Source: JAFGOY01 sp034430335 (lineage in GTDB: Bacteria > Chloroflexota > Anaerolineae > Aggregatilineales > UBA3940). From it: a stretch of 9,877 nt of DNA. The position numbers were made by a program, and so were the translations under genes. A model generated the notes under the pieces. The model ran no database searches and had not been told where the DNA came from. It saw only the letters and a list, made by a program, of their open reading frames with translations. Below are positions 1-5,896 of this stretch, in pieces (positions within the stretch are counted from its first letter, which is position 1; the number at the start of each line of letters is the position of its first letter). The DNA is taken from the NCBI GenBank assembly GCA_034430335.1, contig DAOUES010000226.1, positions 1 to 9,877 of the forward strand, in the 5' to 3' direction.

Positions 1-576
1 CGGCACCCGCTGATCTGGGCGCTGGTCGAGGGGCTTCAAGAAAGCGGTCTGACCTTCCTATACCTTGACGAAGGAGTGGACAGCGGCGATATCCTGTGGC
101 AGAAACCGTTCCCGATCACGCTGGCGGATGACGCCGGGACGCTGTATGAGAAGATCAAAGTGCTGGCGAGCGAGGCCATCGCCGAGTTTCTGCCGCAGTT
201 AGAAGCGGGGACCGCGCCGCGCATTGCGCAGGATGCAGATCAGGCGACCACCTGGCGCAAGCGGGGCAAAGACGACGGGGAGATCGACTGGCGGGCAGAC
301 ACGATGCAGACTTACAATCTCGTCCGTGCATTAACGCACCCGTATCCGGGCGCGCATACCTATCTCGACGGCGAGGAAGTGGTGATCTGGAAAGCGGCGC
401 TGCCCGAATCGGCGCTGCCGGAATCGGCGGCGGGCCTCGCAGCGGGCGAGGTGTTTGCCGGTGACGGGGATCAATTGTGTGTCCGCACCGGGGATGGTTA
501 TCTGCGGCTGCTGGCTTACGAGCATCCGGCAGGGATCGAATTGAAGGCAGGTATGAGATTAGGGAATGATCGATGA
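1..576 (+). CDS. Sugar N-formyltransferase, 5'-truncated by window edge (Fmt/ArnA-N family)
   Basis: Frame 1 is open from the first base, so the gene begins upstream; 191 residues are visible. They cover the end of the formyltransferase catalytic domain, starting RHPLIWAL, with the DEGVDSGDI segment matching the Fmt-family motif that holds the catalytic Asp. A linker and the C-terminal subdomain follow, with DGEIDW, NLVRALTHPYPGA and VVIWKA. Those last motifs are shared by methionyl-tRNA formyltransferase and by ArnA-like sugar formyltransferases. The catalytic Asn-x-His would lie off the window. The family transfers formyl from N10-formyltetrahydrofolate to an amine. The overlap with a deacetylase gene and the glycan setting favour an amino sugar as acceptor over Met-tRNA (inference). 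The linker carries a tandem ALPES duplication. A GTG at 76 is internal (Val) and not the start. Confidence 0.85.
   Translation, partial: RHPLIWALVEGLQESGLTFLYLDEGVDSGDILWQKPFPITLADDAGTLYEKIKVLASEAIAEFLPQLEAGTAPRIAQDADQATTWRKRGKDDGEIDWRADTMQTYNLVRALTHPYPGAHTYLDGEEVVIWKAALPESALPESAAGLAAGEVFAGDGDQLCVRTGDGYLRLLAYEHPAGIELKAGMRLGNDR
397..426 (+). repeat. 15-bp tandem duplication inside the formyltransferase gene
   Basis: Two adjacent 15-base units (397-411 and 412-426) differ at a single base and encode ALPES twice in a row. The repeat is in frame. It lies in a variable Ala/Pro/Glu-rich stretch just after the VVIWKA strand, so it probably lengthens a surface loop without harming the fold. It looks like a recent slippage or duplication event. 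Confidence 0.8.
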
Positions 577-1241
577 AGGTGCTGGCAATTTCGGTGCATC
601 CAGATGACGAGACGCTGGGCTGCGGTGGAACGCTGCTCAAGCATAAAGCGCAGGGCGACGATCTCGCCTGGATGGTGGTGACCGAGGCCTATACGCCGCA
701 GTGGTCGCAGGACGTAATCGACCGGAAGGCGGCGGAGGTCGAGCGAGTGGCGGAAGCCTACGGGATGGCGGAGACCTACAAACTCGGCTTCCCGACCGTG
801 CGGCTCGACACGATTCCCCAATCCGATCTGATCGACGCGATCCGGGAAGTGGTCGATACGGTCAGGCCGGAGGTGATCTACCTGACCCATGACGGCGATG
901 TGCATACCGATCACCACGTGGTGTTCCTGGCGACGATGTCGGTGGTGAAACCTTTTTATATGCAGCGCTTCGGGGTGAAGAAGGTGCTGGTCTACGAGAC
1001 ATTATCGTCGACCGATGCCGCGCCGCCCCAGCCGAAGCGCGTGTTCCTGCCGGTGGTGTTGAGCGACATTACGGCGACCCTCGATCAGAAGATCGAGATC
1101 ATGAAAATCTACCACTCCGAGGTGCAGGACGACCTGCTGCCGCGCGGCAGCTCGGCGATAAGGGCGCTGGCCCGCTACCGGGGCGCGACAATCGGGGTGG
1201 GGTATGCGGAGGCATTCATGCCGGTGCGGGAGATATGGTAA
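573..1241 (+). CDS. PIG-L/LmbE-family N-deacetylase
   Basis: This is a complete 222-residue zinc-dependent N-acetyl-sugar deacetylase-like protein. The N-terminus reads MKVLAISVHPDDETLGCGGT: His9 and Asp12 in the HPDDE motif are the expected metal ligands and Asp11 the expected general base. The second motif, HTDHH at 111-115, supplies the third ligand (His114 by family pattern). Length is normal for the family, which includes GlcNAc-PI, mycothiol (MshB) and bacillithiol (BshB) deacetylases and many polysaccharide-cluster members. The ATG overlaps the formyltransferase stop as ATGA, and AGGGA at 561-565 sits 7 bases upstream, so translation is probably coupled. Removing an N-acetyl would expose an amine for the adjacent formyltransferase, but the substrate cannot be read from sequence. 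No signal peptide is seen, so it should act in the cytoplasm. Confidence 0.9.
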   Translation: MKVLAISVHPDDETLGCGGTLLKHKAQGDDLAWMVVTEAYTPQWSQDVIDRKAAEVERVAEAYGMAETYKLGFPTVRLDTIPQSDLIDAIREVVDTVRPEVIYLTHDGDVHTDHHVVFLATMSVVKPFYMQRFGVKKVLVYETLSSTDAAPPQPKRVFLPVVLSDITATLDQKIEIMKIYHSEVQDDLLPRGSSAIRALARYRGATIGVGYAEAFMPVREIW

Positions 1242-1894
1242 TGAGCAGTCAGGATAAACCACGCTGTCTCATTCTTGGCGGCGGCGGGCACGCCCGGATG
1301 CTGATCGACTGCATCCAGATGACCGGCCTGGCCGACCTAGTGGGCATTCTCGAAGTCAACGAGGCGCGCTGGGGCGAATCGATGTATGGGGTGGAGATCA
1401 AAGGGGGCGACGACCTGATCGGTGAGATGATGGCCCAGGGTGTGACTCACTTCGTGGTAGGAGTGGGCGGTACGCGGGACAACCGTCCGCGCCAGGTGTT
1501 GTTCGAGCTGGGGCTGGATAGCGGCCTGATCCCGCTGACGGTTGTTTACCCCGGCGCGTTTGTCTCGCAGCATGCGACAATGGGTGAGGGCTGCCACCTG
1601 ATGCCCTCCAGTGTGGTCAACGCCGGGGCGGTGCTGGGAATGAATGTAATCGTCAACAGCGGGGCGGTCGTCGAGCATGACTGCGTGATCGGCGACCACG
1701 TGCATATCGCAACCGGGGCGAGGCTCTCCGGGATGGTGACGGTGGGATCGGGGACACATGTCGGCGCGGGGGCGACGATCCGGCAGAACATCGCCATCGG
1801 GAAAGATTCGGTGGTTGGGGCCGGGGCAGTGGTGGTGAAGGACGTGCCCGACAATGTGACGGTTGTTGGCGTTCCGGCGCGTGTGCTAAAATGA
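1241..1894 (+). CDS. NeuD/PglD-family sugar acetyltransferase (left-handed beta-helix)
   Basis: This 217-residue protein has the two-part NeuD/PglD architecture. A small N-terminal nucleotide-sugar-binding domain carries GGGGHARMLID (residues 13-23). A C-terminal hexapeptide-repeat left-handed beta-helix (about 105-217) ends VVGVPARVLK. His146 in VVEHDCVIG aligns with the catalytic base of PglD and His155 with its second conserved His. The family acetylates a sugar amine, typically C4-NH2 of a 4-amino-6-deoxy NDP-sugar (PglD, LegH), or O-acetylates sialic acid (NeuD). With LegB and LegC downstream, it is the natural candidate for the LegH step (inference). An in-frame ATG six bases upstream (1235) was passed over: GGGAG at 1228-1232 is 8 bases from 1241 but only 2 from 1235, and 1241 gives the common TAATG overlap with the deacetylase stop. 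Confidence 0.88.
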   Translation: MSSQDKPRCLILGGGGHARMLIDCIQMTGLADLVGILEVNEARWGESMYGVEIKGGDDLIGEMMAQGVTHFVVGVGGTRDNRPRQVLFELGLDSGLIPLTVVYPGAFVSQHATMGEGCHLMPSSVVNAGAVLGMNVIVNSGAVVEHDCVIGDHVHIATGARLSGMVTVGSGTHVGAGATIRQNIAIGKDSVVGAGAVVVKDVPDNVTVVGVPARVLK

Positions 1895-1907
1895 CCGGTC
1901 GTCAGGG

Positions 1908-1930
1908 ACCTGGGGTGTAAAACCACAGGT
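1908..1930 (+). other. Imperfect hairpin after the acetyltransferase gene
   Basis: ACCTG (1908-1912) pairs with CAGGT (1926-1930) and GGT (1914-1916) with ACC (1922-1924). One G/A mismatch lies between them and the loop is 5 bases. It starts 13 bases after the stop codon. No T-run follows, so an intrinsic terminator is not supported. It may be an mRNA 3'-end or processing structure, or chance. Confidence 0.35.
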
Positions 1931-1953
1931 TACAAATGATGCGTCGACCTGGG

Positions 1954-1975
1954 CGGGCGCAGCACGCTGCGCCCG
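1954..1975 (+). repeat. GC-rich perfect palindrome, REP-like
   Basis: CGGGCGCAG (1954-1962) and CTGCGCCCG (1967-1975) form a perfect 9-bp stem around the loop CACG. It sits between the acetyltransferase and hisF-like genes, 21 bases before the TTG start. No T-run follows directly; a T6 run begins 17 bases later and overlaps the hisF start. A compact GC-rich dyad in an intergenic gap resembles dispersed palindromes of GC-rich genomes, but a second copy is not present in this window, so its repeat status is a guess. Confidence 0.45.
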
Positions 1976-1996
1976 TACAAGATAGGGTATCGTTTT

Positions 1997-2878
1997 TTGA
2001 ACATACGGATTATTCCCCGATTAGATATCAAAGGACCGAACCTGGTGAAAGGCATTCACCTGGAAGGGCTGCGCGTGCTGGGCAAGCCGGAGGACTTCGC
2101 GCATTACTATTATGAGTGCGGAGCCGACGAGTTGATCTACATGGACGCGGTTGCGAGCCTGTACGGGCGCAACAGCCTGGTCGATATCGTGGAGCGCACC
2201 TCGCGGGAAATCTTCATCCCGCTGACGGTGGGCGGCGGCCTGCGGAGCGTCGACGATATCCGGACGGTGTTAAGGGCAGGGGCCGACAAGGTATCGATCA
2301 ATACGGCGGCGGTGGCCGACCCGGAGTTGATTCAGAAAGCATCGCGGGCGTTTGGATCGTCGACGATTGTGGTTTCGATAGAGGCGATCAAGCATGCCGA
2401 TGGAAGCTACGAAGCCTATGTCGACTACGGTCGGGAAAAGACCGGAGTCGATGTTTTCGAGTGGGCGCAGCGCGTGGAAGAACTCGGCGCGGGCGAACTG
2501 GTGGTCACTTCGATCAACCAGGAGGGAACGGGCGAGGGCTACGACCTCGACCTGACGCGCCGGATCGCCGAATCGGTGTCGATACCAGTGATCGCTTCCG
2601 GCGGGGTGGGGTCGGTGAAACATATCTATGAAGCGATTGCAGAAGGCCACGCCGACGCGGTGAGTATGGCTTCGGTGCTGCATTACAACTTCGTGAAACA
2701 GCAGTCGGTGGCCGAGGAAGCATTCGAGGCGGAAGGGAACATCGAATTTTTGAAAGGCAAGTGGGGAAGCCTGAACTTCGGGAAGATCAAGGATGCAACC
2801 GTGCAGGAGATCAAGCAGTATCTAATCGAGAACGGGATCACCTGCCGCTACCAGCCGGAGGAAGCCGTCCATGCCTGA
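1997..2878 (+). CDS. hisF2: HisF2/AglZ-type imidazole glycerol phosphate synthase-like subunit for acetamidino sugar modification
   Basis: This is a 293-residue HisF-like (beta/alpha)8 barrel. It has RIIPRLDIKGPNLVKGIHLEG at the first strand, TVGGGLRS, INTAA, GAGELVVTS and IPVIASGGVGS, all in HisF order. The RLDIKGPNLVKGIHLEG form and the longer length (canonical HisF is about 250-258) mark the glycan paralog group, which works with HisH2 and WbpG/PseA amidotransferases to deliver ammonia. Asp10 matches the first HisF catalytic Asp, but the second position is Glu (SIEA, E129). About 25 extra residues (roughly 233-262) precede the final helix. No other his genes are present. The start is TTG: AGGG (1984-1987) lies 9 bases upstream and no in-frame ATG fits. 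It overlaps the next gene by 8 bases. Confidence 0.9.
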   Translation: MNIRIIPRLDIKGPNLVKGIHLEGLRVLGKPEDFAHYYYECGADELIYMDAVASLYGRNSLVDIVERTSREIFIPLTVGGGLRSVDDIRTVLRAGADKVSINTAAVADPELIQKASRAFGSSTIVVSIEAIKHADGSYEAYVDYGREKTGVDVFEWAQRVEELGAGELVVTSINQEGTGEGYDLDLTRRIAESVSIPVIASGGVGSVKHIYEAIAEGHADAVSMASVLHYNFVKQQSVAEEAFEAEGNIEFLKGKWGSLNFGKIKDATVQEIKQYLIENGITCRYQPEEAVHA

Positions 2879-3554
2879 AGCCAAAATCACTGCGGCGATT
2901 GTCGACTATGGGTTGGGGAATCTGTTCAGCGTGAAACATGCCTGCGCCCATGCCGGGATCGAGGGGATGATCACCTCGGAGCGTGATAAGCTGCTCCACT
3001 CCGACGTGGTGATCCTTCCGGGGGTAGGGGCCTACCGGGATGCGATGGCGTCACTCCACCGGCTTGGCCTGGTCAGCGTGATGCAGGATATCGCCGCATC
3101 GGGTAAACCGCTGGTCGGCGTCTGCCTGGGAATGCAGCTTTTGATGACACGCAGCTACGAGTTCGGCAACTACCTGGGCCTGGGGATCATCGACGGGCCG
3201 GTGGTGCGCTTCGAGGAGCCGACGATTACGGCCGGGGACGGCGAGAAGAAAACGCTCAAGGTGCCGCAAATCTGTTGGAACCAGATATATTATCCGAATG
3301 GACGTGAATCCTGGGACGGTACGCCCCTTGAAGGGCTTGACGAGGGGACGTATATGTACTTTGTCCATTCCTATTATGCGCAGCCGGAAGATCCGGCGGT
3401 ATGGCTGACCGAAACGACCTACGGCGACATCACTTTTTGCTCAAGTGTCCGGCGGGACAACGTGTTTGCCTGCCAGTTCCACCCCGAACGAAGCGGCCCG
3501 CTGGGGTTGAAAGTCTACGATAACATCGCTGAATTAGTCGCAGGCCAAAATTAG
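2871..3554 (+). CDS. hisH2: HisH2-type glutamine amidotransferase (class I glutaminase subunit)
   Basis: This 227-residue triad glutaminase hydrolyses glutamine and hands ammonia to the HisF-like partner. Visible motifs are VDYGLGN (11-17), the oxyanion-region PGVGAY (50-55), the nucleophile elbow GVCLGMQ with Cys85, and FHPERSG with His204 and Glu206, so the triad is complete. The HisH signature VPxxGWNQ appears here as VPQICWNQI (131-139), a small departure. Length is slightly above canonical HisH (about 200), with extra residues around 115-130 and 140-155. The ATG overlaps the hisF-like stop by 8 bases, and GGAGG (2857-2861) is 9 bases upstream, giving the coupled expression expected of a heterodimer. 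The setting next to an N-acetyl-sugar amidotransferase and without other his genes points to amidine sugar synthesis and not histidine. Confidence 0.9.
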   Translation: MPEAKITAAIVDYGLGNLFSVKHACAHAGIEGMITSERDKLLHSDVVILPGVGAYRDAMASLHRLGLVSVMQDIAASGKPLVGVCLGMQLLMTRSYEFGNYLGLGIIDGPVVRFEEPTITAGDGEKKTLKVPQICWNQIYYPNGRESWDGTPLEGLDEGTYMYFVHSYYAQPEDPAVWLTETTYGDITFCSSVRRDNVFACQFHPERSGPLGLKVYDNIAELVAGQN

Positions 3555-3561
3555 GGTTTGC

Positions 3562-3586
3562 ATCACCCAAAGTAAGACGGGGTGAT
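3562..3586 (+). other. Intergenic hairpin after the hisH-like gene
   Basis: ATCACCC (3562-3568) and GGGTGAT (3580-3586) form a perfect 7-bp stem with an 11-base loop, 8 bases after the hisH-like stop. Only two Ts follow, so it is a poor intrinsic terminator. It could partly attenuate or protect the mRNA between the HisF/HisH pair and the downstream genes. Confidence 0.3.
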
Positions 3587-3635
3587 TTGAAACTGAGATA
3601 TCTTATCATCGACTGATTCTAGAGGGGAAGTTGCG

Positions 3636-4637
3636 ATGACCACACTTGATCGAGAAGCTGCTGAAAAACGAATTGAAGTGCTCAAACCCTGGCGCTACAA
3701 CCACGAATACAACGGAATCAAGATCGCGGGCACGCCGGGTGCGATGCAGGTTCATGATCTGTATGGCAAAGCGATCATGCAGCACCTTGTGTCCAAAATA
3801 GTGGGAGACAGGGACCCGAAAGACTTCCGGGCGATTGACCTGGGCTGCCTGGAAGGACACTACACCGATGTCCTGTGCGAAGCAGGGTTAGGCGAGGTGG
3901 TGGGAATCGATCTGAGCGAAGGGCACGTCGAGCGGGCGAAGTTCCTGTTACAGGAGTTGAAGGGCCATCAAAACGCAACCGTCTTGCTGGGCAACGTCGC
4001 CGACGAGGAACTGATGAAAAGCCTGGGCAAATTCAACATCGTCCTGTTTCACGGCCTGCTGTATCACCTGAAAGACCCGCTCAAGATGTTCGACATCATC
4101 CAGCAGATGATCCCCGACGACGGCGAGTTCTACCTGCTGCTTTCGACACAGTTCAAAGGCCAGTATGGGGCGGTGATCCTGCCCCAGCCGATCGCGGAGC
4201 TGCAGATCAAGAAAAGCACGGTTGGCCTGGATGGAGAGGAAGGCTATCTGTTTCACGAACGAGTCGGCTCGGTGTACGAGCGATGCTCGTTCCGGCTGAA
4301 TCCGCAGGCGGTTTACCAGGTTTTGAAGCTGTACGGCTACCAGGGCATGATCGCCTATGACACGCCGGGAGGATATGGCTATTCATACAACGTCAGCATG
4401 GTGGCGACGCGGAATCGCCAGCCCGACCTGCTGAAAAGGCTGCGTGATGGCATGGACATCGACGGCGTGAATTTCTACGAGTGGGACGGCCAGTCGGTTG
4501 ATTCTTATGACTTCAACAAGCCGATTCCCCGCCTGTCACGGCTCCTGATGCGCGTGGCTTTTAAGCTGACCGACAAGGTTGGAAAATTCGACAGAAAGAG
4601 AGATCGCCGGAGAAGAGGCGTATTCTCAACAGACTAA
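3636..4637 (+). CDS. Class I SAM-dependent methyltransferase of the amidine/legionaminate cluster
   Basis: This 333-residue protein has a Rossmann methyltransferase core at about 60-170. Motif I is AIDLGCLEGHYT (66-77), the acidic ribose-binding residue is Asp92 in GIDLS, and LFHGLLYHLKDPL (137-149) resembles the post-motif of DUF1698/CmoB-like methyltransferases. A long extra domain (about 175-300) and a strongly basic tail (KRDRRRRG) follow; their roles are unknown. It is cytoplasmic with no TM segment. GAGGGGA (3622-3628) gives a good ribosome binding site for the ATG. The gene lies between the HisF/HisH pair and the amidotransferase, 18 bases before the latter. Legionella and Campylobacter are known to N-methylate the acetimidoyl group of legionaminate, so methylation of the amidine is an attractive but unproven role. 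O-methylation of a sugar is the main alternative. Confidence 0.82.
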   Translation: MTTLDREAAEKRIEVLKPWRYNHEYNGIKIAGTPGAMQVHDLYGKAIMQHLVSKIVGDRDPKDFRAIDLGCLEGHYTDVLCEAGLGEVVGIDLSEGHVERAKFLLQELKGHQNATVLLGNVADEELMKSLGKFNIVLFHGLLYHLKDPLKMFDIIQQMIPDDGEFYLLLSTQFKGQYGAVILPQPIAELQIKKSTVGLDGEEGYLFHERVGSVYERCSFRLNPQAVYQVLKLYGYQGMIAYDTPGGYGYSYNVSMVATRNRQPDLLKRLRDGMDIDGVNFYEWDGQSVDSYDFNKPIPRLSRLLMRVAFKLTDKVGKFDRKRDRRRRGVFSTD

Positions 4638-4655
4638 AGAGGAGACTCAACCCCT

Positions 4656-5873
4656 GTGAGTGAAGACAGCGAGAAACTCGAAGCCTATTACGGACTCCCT
4701 CAAGAAGTGCGCTTTTGCAAGCGCTGCGTGATGACCAACCAGCGGCCTTCGTCGTACCCGGAGTTCAAGCACACCAGGGCGCGGATCACCCCGACGCTCC
4801 ACATCGGCGAGGACGGGCTGTGCGACGCCTGCCGGTACGCCGAAACGAAGGAAGACATCGACTGGGAAAAGCGCGAAGCGGAGCTTCACCAACTGCTCGA
4901 CAAGCACCGCCGGGAAGATGGCCGTTATGACTGCGTCGTGCCCGGCAGCGGTGGCAAAGACAGCGCTTATGCCGCACACGTTCTGAAGTATAAATACGGG
5001 ATGCACCCGCTGACCGTCACCTGGCCGCCGATCCTCTATACCGACTACGGCTACCGGAACTACCTCAACTGGATCGAGGTGGGGGGCTTCGACAATATCA
5101 TGCTGCGGCCCAATGGCCGGGCGCACAAGCTGCTGACCCGGCTGGCAATCGAGAACCTGCTGCACCCGTTCCAGACCTTCATCCTGGGGCAGAAGAACCT
5201 GCCGCCCAAGATCGCGATGAAGTACGATATCCCGCTGATCTTCTACGGCGAGCCGGAAGCCGAATACGGCAACCCGATTGCCGAAACGGAATCGTCGCTG
5301 CGGGACAAATCGTATTTCACGATGAAGGACATGAACGACGTTTATATCGGCGGAGTATCGGTGCCGGAACTGCAAGAAAAATATGGGTTGAGCCTGAACG
5401 AGCTTTCGCCCTACTTCCCGCCGGACGCAGCCGAACTGGAAAAGGCAAAAATCGAGGTTCACTACCTGGGTTACTATCTCAAGTGGACGCCGCAGGAAGC
5501 GTACTACTACGCCGTCGAGCATACCGGTTTCCAGGCGCGGCCCGTCCGGTCGCAGGGGACGTACAGCAAATACGCGAGCATCGACGACAAGATCGACGAC
5601 CTGCATTACTATACGACATTCATCAAGTTCGGGATCGGGCGGGCGACCTATGACGCCTCGCAGGAGATTCGGAACAATCACCTGACCCGCGAGGAAGGCG
5701 TGGCGCTGGTCAGGCGCTTCGACGGCGAATATCCCGACCGGTACATCCAGGACGTGATGGACTTCCTGGATATGGATATCGAACATTTCATGGAACTTTG
5801 CGATAAGGGCCGGTCACCGCACCTGTGGCGCAAAGATGGCGACAATTGGGTGCTGCGTCACCAGGTGGAGTGA
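4656..5873 (+). CDS. N-acetyl sugar amidotransferase (WbpG/PseA family, PP-loop ATPase)
   Basis: This 405-residue protein matches the family that activates an N-acetyl carbonyl with ATP and replaces its oxygen with ammonia, giving an acetamidino group. The PP-loop SGGKDS is at 98-103 after VVPG. Two CxxC pairs (CKRC at 21-24, CDAC at 56-59) flank an N-terminal segment and probably bind a metal, as is usual in this family. Known members act with HisH/HisF-like partners (WbpG in Pseudomonas O-antigen) or on pseudaminate/legionaminate (PseA in Campylobacter). Both partners are encoded just upstream here. The start is GTG: AAAGAGGAG (4636-4644) lies 11 bases upstream and there is no in-frame ATG nearby. 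The sugar acceptor cannot be read from sequence; a legionaminate-type acceptor is inferred from LegB and LegC. Confidence 0.93.
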   Translation: MSEDSEKLEAYYGLPQEVRFCKRCVMTNQRPSSYPEFKHTRARITPTLHIGEDGLCDACRYAETKEDIDWEKREAELHQLLDKHRREDGRYDCVVPGSGGKDSAYAAHVLKYKYGMHPLTVTWPPILYTDYGYRNYLNWIEVGGFDNIMLRPNGRAHKLLTRLAIENLLHPFQTFILGQKNLPPKIAMKYDIPLIFYGEPEAEYGNPIAETESSLRDKSYFTMKDMNDVYIGGVSVPELQEKYGLSLNELSPYFPPDAAELEKAKIEVHYLGYYLKWTPQEAYYYAVEHTGFQARPVRSQGTYSKYASIDDKIDDLHYYTTFIKFGIGRATYDASQEIRNNHLTREEGVALVRRFDGEYPDRYIQDVMDFLDMDIEHFMELCDKGRSPHLWRKDGDNWVLRHQVE

Positions 5874-5896
5874 CCTGGATTAACAGGACAATTTTT

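Noticed and set aside
1997..3554. HisF and HisH as a histidine biosynthesis operon
   Set aside because: No other his genes are present, the HisF variant has the glycan-paralog form, and an N-acetyl-sugar amidotransferase follows nearby.
3587..3620. Possible promoter (TTGAAA) before the methyltransferase gene
   Set aside because: No acceptable -10 box lies 16-18 bases downstream; the nearest AT-rich hexamers are 6 or 22 bases away.
4647..5786. 379-codon open frame on the minus strand
   Set aside because: It is antisense to the amidotransferase gene, whose PP-loop, CxxC motifs and ribosome binding site are clear. The minus-strand product has no recognisable motif and is a high-GC codon shadow.
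5825..5896. N-terminal extension of the nucleotidyltransferase to 5825
   Set aside because: It would overlap the amidotransferase gene by 49 bases and add a non-family segment. The ATG at 5897 has a well-spaced AGGA and begins at the CBS domain.
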